Below are positions 19,038-28,941 of a DNA stretch of 64,000 nucleotides, piece by piece. A program made the position numbers and the translations under genes. Each line of letters opens with the position of its first letter. The first letter of the stretch is position 1. Under the pieces are notes generated by a model, which saw only the letters and a program-made list of their open reading frames with translations, did not search any database and had not been told where the DNA came from. Origin of the DNA: Lichenicoccus roseus (GTDB lineage: Bacteria > Pseudomonadota > Alphaproteobacteria > Acetobacterales > Acetobacteraceae); NCBI RefSeq assembly GCF_005844085.1, contig NZ_VCDI01000006.1:1-64000 (forward strand), given 5' to 3'.

Positions 19038-22000
19038 GTGTCCTCGGACGAACTCGACACCCTCCCGGTCGGCGACCCGGAAGCAGGAACGCGCGATGCT
19101 CGGCTCAGCAGGCGGATCCTGGACAGCGCCATCGACTACGCGATCATCAGCTTCGACGTCGCCGGGCGCGTCACCAGCTGGAACGACGGCGCCACCCGCA
19201 TCCTGGGCTGGACCGAGGCGGAGATGCTTGGCTGCCCGGCGGAGCGCCTGTTCACGCCCGAGGATATCGCCGCCGGCATCCCGGCGGCCGAGATGGAAAG
19301 CGCCCTGCGCCATGGCCGCGGCAACGACGAGCGCTGGCACCTGAAGCGGAACGGCATCCGCTTCTGGGCATCGGGCGAGATGATGGCGCTGCGCGACGAC
19401 ACCGGCGCCGTCGACGGCTTCATCAAGATCATGCGCGACCGCACCGAGCAGCGCATGGCGGTCCGCGCGTTGCGCGACAGCCGCGAGCGGATCGAGACCG
19501 CGCTCGATACCGGCCTGGTCGGCTTCTTCGACTGGGACGTACGATCGGGGCTGCTGCGCGGAGATGCCTCCTTCGCCGCCTTCCATTCCCTCGATCCGAA
19601 CCAGCTGCAGGACGGCGTTTCCATCGGCGAGCTGCTGGACCGGCTGCATCCGGACGATCGCGCCCGCACCGCCGACAGCATACGGCGCGCCGAGACCAGC
19701 AGCACCGACTTCGCCGAGCAGTTCCGGGTGCTTCAATCCAACGGTCTGCCTGCAGGGGGTTCGACCGAGGAAGGCCAGGTGCGCTGGCTGATGGTGCGCG
19801 GGCGGTGCTACGAGCATGATGGCCAGAGGGCGCTGCGCCACACCGGCATCGCCATCGACATCACCGCGGCGCGCTCCGCAGAGGCGGCCCTGCAGGCCAG
19901 CGAGGAGTTCAATCGCCGGATCCTGGCCAGCTCCAGCGACTGCATCAAAGTGCTCGATACGGACGGCCGCGTGCTGTTCATCAGCGACGGCGGCATGCGC
20001 GCCCTGGAGTTGGACGATTTCACCAAGGTGCGTGGCTGCCCGTGGCCGACCTTCTGGAAGCACCAGGGCAATCGCGACGCCATTGCGGCGGTAGAGACCG
20101 CGCGTCGCGGCGGCGTCGGCCGGTTCCACGGCTATGCCAACACCATGAAGGGCGCCAACCGCTACTGGGACGTGGTGGTGACGCCGATGCTCGGAGCCGA
20201 CGGGCTGCCCGAGAAGCTGCTGGCGATCTCTCGCGACATCACCGAGCAGCGCCAGGCCAGCGAGCGCATCGAACTCGCCCTGGAAGCCGGCGCGGTCATC
20301 GGCACCTTCCTCTGGGACGTTCCGGCAAACCGGCTCACCGGCGACGAGCGCTTCGCCCGCACCTTCGGCTTGGACCCGGCCGCGATGTCCGCCGGCGTGC
20401 CACTTGGCCGCGCCCTCGCGGCCATCCATCCCGACGACCAGCTGAGGGTGCAGGCGCTGATCGGCGAAGCGGTCGTCCAGGGCAGCCGCTACCGCGCCGA
20501 CTACCGGGTCCGGCAGTTCGACGGCTCCTGGCTGTGGATCGAAGCGAACGGCATCTGCGAGCGCGACCCGGACGGCGGCGCGCTGCGCTTTCCCGGCCTC
20601 CTGTTCGACATCGACAGCCGCAAGCGCCACGCCCTGCGGCAGGCGGCCGAGCTCGAGCTCGGCGACCGGTTGCGCGACCTGCGCGACACCGCCGCGATGG
20701 CCGGGATCCTGGCCGAGACCCTGGGCCGCACCCTGAACGTGCGCCGGGCAGGCTATGGGCGCGTGGACCGCCAGCGCCAGCTGCTCATCATCGAGCGCGA
20801 CTGGTGCGCCGACGATACCGTCTCCAGCATCGCCGGCGATCACCAGGTCAGCGATCATGGCAGCTTCCTCGCGGATCTGCTGCGCGGCGAGATTGTCGCA
20901 ATCCCGGATGTCTCGGCGGATCCGCGCACCAGAGCGTTCGCCGACAAGATGCGCGATCTGCAGATCGAGAGCCTGCTGAATGTGCCGCTGATGGAGCGCG
21001 GCGAACTGGTCGCCGTGCTGTTCCTGCACGACACGCTGACCAGGAGCTGGTGCCCCGAGGACATCGCCTTCATACGCACCCTCGCCGACCGCACCTGGGC
21101 GGCGGCGCAACGGGTGCGCGCCGAGGCCGATCTGCGACGCCTCAACGAGACGCTGGAGGCCGAGGTCGGCGAGCGCACGCGCGAGCGCGACCTGGTCTGG
21201 CGGGTCAGCCCGGACCTGTTCGTCACCTGCGGCCATGACGGCCATGTCCGCAACGTCAACACCGCCTGGACCGAGGCGCTCGGCTACCAGGCGTCGAGCC
21301 TGACCGGACTGCGCTTCGAGACCCTGCTGCATCCCGAGGATGCGGCGCCGGTGCGTGCGGCGCTCGATCGGCTGCGCGCCGGCGAGCCCGTCGGCGACCT
21401 CGACACCAGGTTGCGCGCCAGCGGTGGCTTCTATCGCTGGTACAGCTGGACCTGCCTGCCGGACGGCGACGAGTTCTACGCTGCCGGCCGCGACATGACT
21501 GCCCGCAAGAGCCTCGAGGAGCAGCTGCGGCAGAGCCAGAAGATGGAGGCGGTGGGACAGCTTACCGGCGGCCTTGCGCACGACTTCAACAACCTGCTGA
21601 CCGGCATCGTCGGCAGCCTGGAGCTGATGCAGACCCGGATCGGGCAGGGCCGCATCGGCGATCTCGGCCGCTACGTGAATGCGGCGCAGGGGGCCGCCAA
21701 CCGGGCCGCGGCACTGACCCACCGGCTGCTTGCGTTCTCGCGCCGGCAGACCCTGGATCCGCGCACGGTCGATGTCGACCGGCTGGTCGAAGGCATCGAG
21801 GAGCTGATCCGGCGTACCGTCGGACCGGAGATCGACCTCGTGGTGGTGAAGACCCCCGACCTGTGGCCGACGCTGTGCGATCCGAACCAGCTCGAGAACG
21901 CGCTGCTCAACCTGTGCATCAACGCCCGCGACGCCATGCCCGGGGGGGGCCGGCTGACCATCGAGACCGCGAACCGGATGGTGGACCCGTACGCCTCGCA

Positions 22001-22673
22001 CATGCGCGACCTGCCGGAAGGACGCTACGTGGCGCTGAGTGCTACCGATACCGGCACCGGCATGCCGCCCGACGTGGTTGAGCGTGCATTCGACCCGTTC
22101 TTCACCACCAAGCCGCTCGGCCAGGGCACCGGCCTGGGGCTCTCCATGATCTACGGCTTCGTCAAGCAGTCCGGCGGCCAGATCCGCATCCACAGCACCG
22201 TCGGCGAAGGCACCGGGGTGACACTCTACCTGCCCTGCCACGATGGCGCGGTGGACGAGGACAAGGCGGGCGCGATGCTGGCGGCAGCGCCGCGCGCCGG
22301 CGACGGCGAGACCGTGCTGGTGGTTGATGACGAGCCCACCGTACGCATGCTGGTGGTCGAGGTGCTGTCCGAACTGGGCTACCACGCGGTCGAGGCGTCG
22401 GACGGCGCCGCCGGCTTGCGGGCCCTGCAGTCGGGGCGACGGATCGACCTGCTGGTCACCGATGTCGGGCTGCCTGGCGGCATGAACGGTCGCCAGCTTG
22501 CGGATGCCGCCCGCGTCGGCACCCCGGCGCTGAAGGTGCTGTTCATCACCGGTTATGCGGAGAATGCGGTGGTCGGCAACGGCATGCTGGAGCCGGGCAT
22601 GCAGATCATGAGCAAGCCGTTCACCATGGAAAGCCTGGCAACCCGGATCCGGGACATCCTGACCCCCTCCTGA
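19038..22673 (+). CDS. Soluble multi-PAS/GAF hybrid histidine kinase
   Basis: A 1211-residue protein without membrane segments. It has about four N-terminal PAS domains (roughly 25-130, 145-285, 290-405, 410-530), a GAF domain (540-690) and another PAS (710-820). The kinase core has His848 in [10 protein letters not shown]-box [10 protein letters not shown] and [12 protein letters not shown] receiver has phospho-acceptor Asp1142 in LVTDVGLPG. The GTG start at 19038 follows the phosphoesterase stop by 4 nt and has GGAGG 9 nt upstream; the frame extends further back into the phosphoesterase gene but without need. Many stacked sensor domains suggest several cytosolic inputs. No output regulator is encoded beside it. 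Confidence 0.92.
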   Translation: MSSDELDTLPVGDPEAGTRDARLSRRILDSAIDYAIISFDVAGRVTSWNDGATRILGWTEAEMLGCPAERLFTPEDIAAGIPAAEMESALRHGRGNDERWHLKRNGIRFWASGEMMALRDDTGAVDGFIKIMRDRTEQRMAVRALRDSRERIETALDTGLVGFFDWDVRSGLLRGDASFAAFHSLDPNQLQDGVSIGELLDRLHPDDRARTADSIRRAETSSTDFAEQFRVLQSNGLPAGGSTEEGQVRWLMVRGRCYEHDGQRALRHTGIAIDITAARSAEAALQASEEFNRRILASSSDCIKVLDTDGRVLFISDGGMRALELDDFTKVRGCPWPTFWKHQGNRDAIAAVETARRGGVGRFHGYANTMKGANRYWDVVVTPMLGADGLPEKLLAISRDITEQRQASERIELALEAGAVIGTFLWDVPANRLTGDERFARTFGLDPAAMSAGVPLGRALAAIHPDDQLRVQALIGEAVVQGSRYRADYRVRQFDGSWLWIEANGICERDPDGGALRFPGLLFDIDSRKRHALRQAAELELGDRLRDLRDTAAMAGILAETLGRTLNVRRAGYGRVDRQRQLLIIERDWCADDTVSSIAGDHQVSDHGSFLADLLRGEIVAIPDVSADPRTRAFADKMRDLQIESLLNVPLMERGELVAVLFLHDTLTRSWCPEDIAFIRTLADRTWAAAQRVRAEADLRRLNETLEAEVGERTRERDLVWRVSPDLFVTCGHDGHVRNVNTAWTEALGYQASSLTGLRFETLLHPEDAAPVRAALDRLRAGEPVGDLDTRLRASGGFYRWYSWTCLPDGDEFYAAGRDMTARKSLEEQLRQSQKMEAVGQLTGGLAHDFNNLLTGIVGSLELMQTRIGQGRIGDLGRYVNAAQGAANRAAALTHRLLAFSRRQTLDPRTVDVDRLVEGIEELIRRTVGPEIDLVVVKTPDLWPTLCDPNQLENALLNLCINARDAMPGGGRLTIETANRMVDPYASHMRDLPEGRYVALSATDTGTGMPPDVVERAFDPFFTTKPLGQGTGLGLSMIYGFVKQSGGQIRIHSTVGEGTGVTLYLPCHDGAVDEDKAGAMLAAAPRAGDGETVLVVDDEPTVRMLVVEVLSELGYHAVEASDGAAGLRALQSGRRIDLLVTDVGLPGGMNGRQLADAARVGTPALKVLFITGYAENAVVGNGMLEPGMQIMSKPFTMESLATRIRDILTPS

Positions 22674-22735
22674 GGCTGCCTTTTCTGCCTCGGTGGGGAA
22701 CCCCAACTTCACGGCCCGATCGGAAGAGTTGAGCC

Positions 22736-24145
22736 ATGCCTGAGAGCGTGCCCACCCGTCGCGATGCGTCCGCGGAGACCGAGGCGGTGTCCCGCAATCC
22801 CGCCACCGGCGCGGTGCTGGCACGCTACCGCCACGACGATGCGGAGGGCATCGAGCGCAGGCTGACCGAGGCCCGGACCGGCTACCTGGACTGGCGCGAC
22901 ACACCGGTCGATGAGCGCGCCGCCGTGCTGGCCCGGCTGGCGGATGCGCTGGAGGCCGACATCGAGACGCTGGCCGCGCTGATCACCGCGGAGATGGGCA
23001 AGACGCTGGCGGAGGCGCGGGCCGAGATCCGCAAGTGCGCCACCACCGCTCGCTGGTTCGCGCAGAACGGTCCTGGTTTCCTTGCGGACGAGCAGGCACC
23101 GGTGGAGGGCGAGGACGTGCGCGTCTGCTACCGGCCGATCGGCACCGTGCTTGGCATCATGCCGTGGAATTTCCCGCTCTGGCAGGCCATGCGCGCCGCA
23201 GTACCGATCGCACTGGGCGGCAACAGCTTCCTGCTCAAGCATGCACCCAACGTGATGGGATCGGCCTACGCGCTCGAAGCGGCCTGGCTGCGGGCCGGCG
23301 CGCCGCGCGGGGTGTTCGGCGTGGTCAACGTCGGCAACGACCCGATCGAGGCGATCATCGACGATCCGCGCATCGCCGCCGTCACCCTCACCGGCAGCCC
23401 GCGCGCCGGCAGCGCGGTGGCCGCCATGGCCGGCCGGGCGCTGAAGAAGTCGGTTCTGGAGCTGGGCGGCTCGGATCCGTTCATCGTGCTGGCCGACGCC
23501 GACCTCGACCGCGCGGTCGCCGCCGCGATCGGCGGACGGTTTGCCAATTGCGGCCAGGTCTGTCTTGCCGCCAAGCGCTTCATCCTGGAGCAGCCGATCG
23601 CCGATGCGTTCACCCGGAAGTTCGTCGAGGCGGCGCGCCGCCTGGTCGTCGGCGACCCGACCGAGGAGGCCACCACCATCGGCCCGATAGCGCGCGAGGA
23701 TCTGCGCGACACGCTCGACGAGCAGGTGCAGAAGGCTGTCGCAGGCGGAGCGCGGGTGCTGCTCGGCGGCCATCCGCGCCAGGGACCCGGCTGGTTCTAC
23801 GAGCCGACCATCCTCGCCGGTATCGAACCCGGCAACACCGCCTTCGACGAGGAGACCTTCGGCCCGGTCGCGTCGCTGGTGGTGGCGCGGGATGCCGACC
23901 ACGCGTTGAGCCTGGCGAATGCCACCGAATATGGGCTGAGCGCCAATCTTTGGACCCGCGACCGGGCGCTGGCCGAACGACTCGCCCGGCATATCGAGGC
24001 CGGCGGGGTATTCATCAACGGCTTCACCGCGTCGGATCCGCGCACCCCGGTCGGTGGCGTCAAGCGCAGCGGCTACGGCCGCGAGTTGTCGCACTTCGGT
24101 TTGCGCGAATTCCTCAACGCGCAGGTGGTATGGCGGCGGGACTAG
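22736..24145 (+). CDS. NAD(P)-dependent aldehyde dehydrogenase, succinate-semialdehyde type
   Basis: A 469-residue ALDH superfamily enzyme. The substrate/NAD region contains MPWNFPLWQ. The catalytic Glu lies in LELGGSDPF and the catalytic Cys in NCGQVCLAAKR; TFGPV and GGVKRSGYGRE close the fold. The pattern resembles the Sad/YneI class that oxidises succinate semialdehyde and similar aldehydes to acids. It lies next to the SDR and sugar uptake genes but converges on the SDR, so membership in that pathway is possible rather than shown. An aldehyde such as glycolaldehyde is an alternative substrate. Confidence 0.88.
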   Translation: MPESVPTRRDASAETEAVSRNPATGAVLARYRHDDAEGIERRLTEARTGYLDWRDTPVDERAAVLARLADALEADIETLAALITAEMGKTLAEARAEIRKCATTARWFAQNGPGFLADEQAPVEGEDVRVCYRPIGTVLGIMPWNFPLWQAMRAAVPIALGGNSFLLKHAPNVMGSAYALEAAWLRAGAPRGVFGVVNVGNDPIEAIIDDPRIAAVTLTGSPRAGSAVAAMAGRALKKSVLELGGSDPFIVLADADLDRAVAAAIGGRFANCGQVCLAAKRFILEQPIADAFTRKFVEAARRLVVGDPTEEATTIGPIAREDLRDTLDEQVQKAVAGGARVLLGGHPRQGPGWFYEPTILAGIEPGNTAFDEETFGPVASLVVARDADHALSLANATEYGLSANLWTRDRALAERLARHIEAGGVFINGFTASDPRTPVGGVKRSGYGRELSHFGLREFLNAQVVWRRD

Positions 24146-24151
24146 CTTGCG

Positions 24152-24907
24152 TCATCCATGGATCAGCATGCCGCCATTCACGTCGATGGTCGCGCCGGTT
24201 ACATAGGCCGACAGGTCGGACGCCAGGAACAGCATCGCCCGGGCGACATCCAGCGGCGTGCCGAGGCGGCCGAGCGGGATGCCGCTGGCGATCTCCGCCT
24301 TCATCGCGTCGGTCAGCTTGTCGCCGGTGATGTCGGTCTGGATCAGGCCCGGCGTCACGCAGTTCACCCGGATGTTGTCCGCTCCGAGTTCGCGCGCCAT
24401 TGCCTTCGCGAGACCGAGTATGCCGGCCTTGGCGGCGGAATAGTGCGGGCCGCCGAAGATACCGCCACCGCGTTGCGCCGATACCGACGACGTGCAGGCG
24501 ATCGAGCCCTGCCTGCGGGCGCGCATGTGCGGGATTACCGCCTGGCTGAGGTAGAGCGTGCCGCGCAAGTTCACGTCGAGCACGAACTCGTAGTCTTCAG
24601 GCTCGACCTGCATGATCTGGCGCGGCTGGGTGACACCGGCGTTGTTGACCAGGATGTCGACTTTCCCGAATGCGTCCAGTACCGCCGCAATCGCCTGCTG
24701 CGAGTCCTGCCGGCTCGAGACGTCGCAGGCATAGCCGCGATACGCGCCTCCGAGCGCCGCCGCCGTGGCGGCCGGTGCGGTGCGGTCGAGATCCAGGATT
24801 GCCACCCGGGCTCCATGTTCGGCGAACAGCCGGGCAGTCGCCATGCCGATGCCGCGCGGCCCGGCGGCGCCGGAGATGACAGCGACCTTGCCTTCGAGCA
24901 GCATCAT
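24152..24907 (-). CDS. Short-chain dehydrogenase/reductase
   Basis: A 251-residue classical SDR. NAD site SGAAGPRGIGMA, then NNAGVT, catalytic Ser in CTSSVS and YSAAK, and a C-terminal DVNGGM. The ATG at 24907 has AGAGGA 6 nt upstream; the longer frame to 24952 lacks this. It is downstream of and codirectional with a LysR gene (102-nt gap) and opposite to the transketolase/ABC operon. This suggests oxidation of a sugar or polyol in the same pathway. Substrate is not readable. Confidence 0.88.
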   Translation of the reverse strand: MMLLEGKVAVISGAAGPRGIGMATARLFAEHGARVAILDLDRTAPAATAAALGGAYRGYACDVSSRQDSQQAIAAVLDAFGKVDILVNNAGVTQPRQIMQVEPEDYEFVLDVNLRGTLYLSQAVIPHMRARRQGSIACTSSVSAQRGGGIFGGPHYSAAKAGILGLAKAMARELGADNIRVNCVTPGLIQTDITGDKLTDAMKAEIASGIPLGRLGTPLDVARAMLFLASDLSAYVTGATIDVNGGMLIHG

Positions 24908-25009
24908 GCCGGTCCTCTGGTTGCCGATCTTCTGGTTCGACCGCGCAGTCATGACCGCTTGTCTTGAGATGCCGCAAACGAAATAAACTGAACCCAGGCT
25001 GAGCCGCGC

Positions 25010-25900
25010 TCACCAATCGGGTGCGTTCACGCCGAGCTGTGCGAACATCCATGCCCCGAAGGCCCGCACCGGCCTGCGGCGTACGCCGTTCGGTGGACAG
25101 ACGAGATGGTGCCCGACATAGGTGATGTTGCGGGCAGAGCGGAGCACCGGGGCGACAAGCGATCCGTCGGCCAATTCGCGCTCCGCGAGCAGGGTCGATT
25201 CCAGCGCGACGCCGAGACCGTTTACCGCCGCGGCAATCGCCAGGAAGCTGCGGTCGAAGCGCAGACCGCCCTGCTGCGAAGGAGGTCGGATGCCATTCTC
25301 GGCGCACCAGTCCGGCCAGCGCACCTGCTTGCGTTCGCTCTGGATCAGCGGCAGCGACAGCAGGTCGGCCGGTGAGGCAAGACGCGCAGCGAGCGCCGGT
25401 GCGCAGATCGGCGTGACCACTTCCTGACCGAGCCCGAGTGGCGTCACGCCGCGACGCGGCAGGCCGTAGACGATGTCGGCATCGAAATCGTCGCTGGCGA
25501 ACGAGGCGTAGTCGGTGCTCGCCGATAACCTTACGGCGATCTCCGGACAGGCTCGCATGAACGAAGGCAGGCGCGGCGACAGCCACTGAGCGGCGAAGCT
25601 GGGAGCCGAATGCAGGCGGAGCAGTTGCGGCCCCCTGTTGGTGACGGCATCGACACCGCGGCGGAGTTCCTCGAATGCCTCGCCGACATGCCGCATGAGC
25701 TGTTCGCCATCGGCGCTCAGCAGGATGGTCCGGCCGTCGCGCTCGAACAGCGGCACTCCCAGCGACCGCTCCAGGGTGAAGATCGCGTGGCTGATGGCGC
25801 TGGGCGACAGCCCGAGTTCGGTCGCGGCGGCCTTGAAGGACCCGGTACGCGCCGCCGCCTCGAAGGCCCGCATCGCCGACAGCGAGACATTCTTGAGCAT
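25010..25900 (-). CDS. LysR family transcriptional regulator (GcvA-like)
   Basis: A 296-residue regulator. The N-terminal winged helix-turn-helix reads AFEAAARTGSFKAAATELGLS and SAISHAIFTLE, and the effector-binding domain spans about 92-296. Start is taken as ATG at 25900; a TTG two codons upstream is possible. It is divergent from the transketolase gene, the classic LysR arrangement, so it is the likely activator of that operon and perhaps of the SDR gene behind it. The inducer would be a pathway sugar or acid. Confidence 0.9.
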   Translation of the reverse strand: MLKNVSLSAMRAFEAAARTGSFKAAATELGLSPSAISHAIFTLERSLGVPLFERDGRTILLSADGEQLMRHVGEAFEELRRGVDAVTNRGPQLLRLHSAPSFAAQWLSPRLPSFMRACPEIAVRLSASTDYASFASDDFDADIVYGLPRRGVTPLGLGQEVVTPICAPALAARLASPADLLSLPLIQSERKQVRWPDWCAENGIRPPSQQGGLRFDRSFLAIAAAVNGLGVALESTLLAERELADGSLVAPVLRSARNITYVGHHLVCPPNGVRRRPVRAFGAWMFAQLGVNAPDW

Positions 25901-26041
25901 GGCCAAGTTGAGCAGAATTCACCTTATCTTGTAAACTTTGCAGTTGTGGGAGGTGGCGTCGCGGCAGAGCATATGTCCCGCAAGGCCGGGCACGCGGCCG
26001 AAGGCGCCGCAACGGGTGCCGTCCAGGGAACGCTCGCGCCG
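25901..26041. promoter_or_regulatory. Divergent regulatory region between the LysR and transketolase genes
   Basis: The first 45 bp (about 25911-25950) form an AT-rich island in very GC-rich DNA, with TTATCTTGTAAACTTTGCAG as the core. A T-N11-A LysR box can be fitted there, but no long dyad is present. The transketolase start may instead be ATG 25973, which would shorten this region. Confidence 0.4.
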
Positions 26042-26908
26042 ATGACTGTCCAGGACCCACCCGCACCGGTGTCGAGAGCGATCTCGAATGCAAGCCTCGC
26101 GCAGCGGGCCTATCGCATACGCCGCCATGCGCTGCTGATGGGCGAGGTGCAGGGCCAGGGCTACATCGCGCAGGCGCTCGGTATCGCCGACGTGCTGGCG
26201 GTCTCGTATTTCCACGCCATGACCTACCGCGCCGACGATCCCGAATGGGAAGGGCGCGATCGTTTCCTGCTCTCGATCGGGCACTATGCCATCGCGCTGT
26301 ACGCGGCCCTGATCGAGGCCGCGATCATCCCCGAGGAGGAAATCCCCACCTACGGCGCCGACGACAGCCGGCTGCCGATGTCCGGCATGGCAGCCTATAC
26401 GCCGGGCATGGAAATCACCGGCGGCTCGCTCGGCCAGGGACTGCCGATCGCCATCGGCGTGGCGCTCGGCCTGCGTCGCAAATCGTTGGGCAGCTTCGTC
26501 TACACGCTGTTCTCCGACGGCGAACTCGACGAGGGCGCGACCTGGGAGGCGGCGATGTCGGCCAGCACGCACCGCCTCGCCAACCTGATCGGCATCGTCG
26601 ACGTGAACAACATGCAGGCCGACGGACCGTCGACCGGGATCATGGCGTTCGAGCCGCTCGGGCCGAAGTTCGAGGCGTTCGGCTGGTTCGTGCAGCGCGT
26701 CGACGGCAACGACCTCGACGCCCTGACCACGGCGTTCGACCGTGCCCGCCACCACGACTGGCCGGGACCGCGCATCGTGATCTGCGATACGAAGATGGGC
26801 CGCGGCGTGCCGTTCCTGGAGGCTCGGGAGCGCAACCACTTCCTCAATGTCGGCCCCGAGGAATGGAGCCAGGCGCTCGAGGTCCTGGACGCGGCGAGGC
26901 CACTCTGA
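26042..26908 (+). CDS. Transketolase, N-terminal (thiamine diphosphate-binding) subunit
   Basis: A 288-residue subunit of a split transketolase. The ThDP/Mg motif runs from SDGELDEG to VDVNNMQ (GDG-N type), and SIGHYAIALY and TGGSLGQGLPIA are conserved transketolase segments. Full-length enzymes exceed 600 residues; here the next gene supplies the rest. Start ATG 26042 gives the usual length, but its ribosome binding site is weak and ATG 25973 is possible. The first gene of an operon continuing through sugar ABC genes suggests C2-unit transfer on a pathway-specific ketose rather than the housekeeping pentose phosphate enzyme. Confidence 0.92.
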   Translation: MTVQDPPAPVSRAISNASLAQRAYRIRRHALLMGEVQGQGYIAQALGIADVLAVSYFHAMTYRADDPEWEGRDRFLLSIGHYAIALYAALIEAAIIPEEEIPTYGADDSRLPMSGMAAYTPGMEITGGSLGQGLPIAIGVALGLRRKSLGSFVYTLFSDGELDEGATWEAAMSASTHRLANLIGIVDVNNMQADGPSTGIMAFEPLGPKFEAFGWFVQRVDGNDLDALTTAFDRARHHDWPGPRIVICDTKMGRGVPFLEARERNHFLNVGPEEWSQALEVLDAARPL

Positions 26909-27927
26909 TGCGCGACAAGTACAGGCGTCCGGATCTTTCGCAATCGGGTGCGGCAAGGCTGCGCACCTCGGCGATGATCGCCTCGATCGCGGACGCGCAG
27001 GACGAGACGCGGCAGGCCCCGTTCGGCGAGGCGCTGGTGAAGCTCGCAGCCGAGCGTCCGGAGGTTGTCGGCATGACTGCGGATCTTGCGAAATACACCG
27101 ACCTGCATGTGTTCGCCAAAGCCTACCCGGACCGGTTCTACCAGATGGGCATGGCGGAGCAGTTGCTGATGGGCGCCGCCGCCGGACTTGCGCGCGAGGG
27201 CTTCATCCCGTTCGCCACCACCTATGCGGTGTTTGCCTCCCGCCGCGCATACGACTTCATCGCGATGGCGATCGCGGAGGAGAACCTCAACGTCAAGATC
27301 GCCTGCGCGCTGCCCGGCCTCACCACCGGCTACGGCCCGAGCCATCAGGCAACCGAGGATCTGGCGATCTTCCGCGGCATGCCGAACCTCACCATCATTG
27401 ACCCGTGCGACGCGCTGGAAATCGAGCAGGCGGTGCCGGCAATGGCGGACCATGCCGGTCCGGTCTACATGCGGCTGCTGCGTGGCAAGGTGCCGGTGGT
27501 CCTGGACCGCTACGACTACCGGTTCGAGATCGGGCGCGCGAAGCGGCTGGTCGACGGGAGCGACGTGCTGTTCATCTCGAGCGGCCTGATGACGATGCGC
27601 GTCCTGAAAGCCGCCGAGCGCCTGGCGACAGACCGGATTTCCGCCGCCGTGCTGCACGTGCCGACGATCAAGCCGCTCGACGAGGCCACGATCGTTGCCG
27701 AAGCCGGGAAGCCAGGCCGGCTTGTGGTGGTGGCGGAGAACCATTCCATCGTAGGCGGCCTCGGCGAGGCGGTCGCCGGCGTGCTGATGCGCAACGGGAT
27801 CGCGGCGCGGTTCCGCCAGATCGCGCTGCCGGATGCATTCCTCGATGCCGGCGCGTTGCCGACGCTGCACGACCGCTACGGCCTGTCCGTCGATGCGGTG
27901 ATGACAACCGTCAAGGCGTGGCTCTAG
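26908..27927 (+). CDS. Transketolase, C-terminal subunit
   Basis: A 339-residue partner of the preceding gene, covering the pyrimidine-binding and C-terminal domains. The Glu that activates ThDP is in MGMAEQLLMG, and TGYGPSHQATEDLA and VAENHSIVGGLGEAV are typical. A basic N-terminal extension of about 25 residues precedes the fold. The start codon shares one base with the previous stop (TGATG), indicating coupled synthesis of both subunits. Confidence 0.92.
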   Translation: MRDKYRRPDLSQSGAARLRTSAMIASIADAQDETRQAPFGEALVKLAAERPEVVGMTADLAKYTDLHVFAKAYPDRFYQMGMAEQLLMGAAAGLAREGFIPFATTYAVFASRRAYDFIAMAIAEENLNVKIACALPGLTTGYGPSHQATEDLAIFRGMPNLTIIDPCDALEIEQAVPAMADHAGPVYMRLLRGKVPVVLDRYDYRFEIGRAKRLVDGSDVLFISSGLMTMRVLKAAERLATDRISAAVLHVPTIKPLDEATIVAEAGKPGRLVVVAENHSIVGGLGEAVAGVLMRNGIAARFRQIALPDAFLDAGALPTLHDRYGLSVDAVMTTVKAWL

Positions 27928-27991
27928 AAAGTTGCCGCACTACAGAACGAGCGTGGCGATCAACGCCGGCGCCGTGGGAGGACGGACTGCG

Positions 27992-28897
27992 ATGCACACC
28001 TTGTTCGCCCGCAATATCGGTGCGCCGGAGGGCCCGGTCGCACTACCCGGTGGCGCGCTGTACGTGACCGAGATGTCCGGCGACCGGCAATGCGTCAGCC
28101 GGCTGTCGGCGCCGGATGCGGGAGCCTATGCCGAGCGCAGCGTGGTGGTCACCACCGGCGGCCGCCCTAACGGCCTTGCCGTGGATGGCGACGGCAATCT
28201 CTGGATCGCGGAAGCCGGGCTGCGAGCGCTGCTGTGCGTAGCACCGGACGGACGCGAGATCCTGCGCATCGACGGTCCGCCGGATGGCCGCTTCGCCTTC
28301 CCCAACGACCTCGCCTTCGGTCCCGACGGGCATCTGTACATGACGGACTCCGGACTGGCGCTCACCGATTTCCTCGATGGACAGAATTTCGTCGAGGACT
28401 TCATGTCGCTACCCTGGGACGGCCGTGTGTACGAGATCGATCCGAAACGAGGCGCGGTACTGCGCCACATCGACCACGGCATCCTGTTCACCAACGGGAT
28501 CGCCTTCGACAAGGCTGGTGTCCTGTACGCCAACGCATCGTTCCCCGGTGACATCTACCGCTACGACATCTTCGGCGGCGCCGAGGCACGCCGCGAACTG
28601 TTCGGCAACGTGCTGCAGCCGGACGACAAGGACGGCCTCAAGGGTCCCGACGGGATGAAGTTCGGATCCGACGGGCGGCTCTATTGCACCGTCTATGGCC
28701 AGGGCAACGTCACGGTGCTCGGCGCCGGCGGACGTGTCGAGGAGCGGCTGGCGCTGCGGGGATCCTGTCCGACCAACTGCGCCTTCGCGCTCGACGGCAA
28801 CACCCTGCTGGTTACCGAAGTCGGCGACGGCCATGTCGAGGCCCTGCCGATATCCTGCAACGGCCTTGCCCTGCACGCGCCCGCGCTCGGACTGTAG
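27992..28897 (+). CDS. SMP-30/gluconolactonase family protein
   Basis: A 301-residue six-bladed propeller lactonase. Metal-site residues fit the family: Glu in APEGPV, Asn in RPNGLAVDGDG, Asn in FTNGIAFD and Asp in GPDGMKF. Such enzymes hydrolyse aldono-lactones made by sugar dehydrogenases. ATG 27992 is chosen because GGGAGGA precedes it; the frame opens earlier at TTG 27932. It is third in the transketolase-ABC operon, which implies that a sugar is oxidised to a lactone in this pathway, possibly by the SDR at 24152. Confidence 0.87.
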   Translation: MHTLFARNIGAPEGPVALPGGALYVTEMSGDRQCVSRLSAPDAGAYAERSVVVTTGGRPNGLAVDGDGNLWIAEAGLRALLCVAPDGREILRIDGPPDGRFAFPNDLAFGPDGHLYMTDSGLALTDFLDGQNFVEDFMSLPWDGRVYEIDPKRGAVLRHIDHGILFTNGIAFDKAGVLYANASFPGDIYRYDIFGGAEARRELFGNVLQPDDKDGLKGPDGMKFGSDGRLYCTVYGQGNVTVLGAGGRVEERLALRGSCPTNCAFALDGNTLLVTEVGDGHVEALPISCNGLALHAPALGL

Positions 28898-28941
28898 TGA
28901 ACAACAACCGGCATGGCAGCCGGATCGGGAGAGACACCAGG

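Noticed and set aside
19014-22904. A 1296-codon minus-strand open frame opposite the multi-PAS kinase
   Set aside because: Its translation is low-information (His/Ala/Gly/Arg-rich) and mirrors the kinase codons; no motif or start signal supports it.
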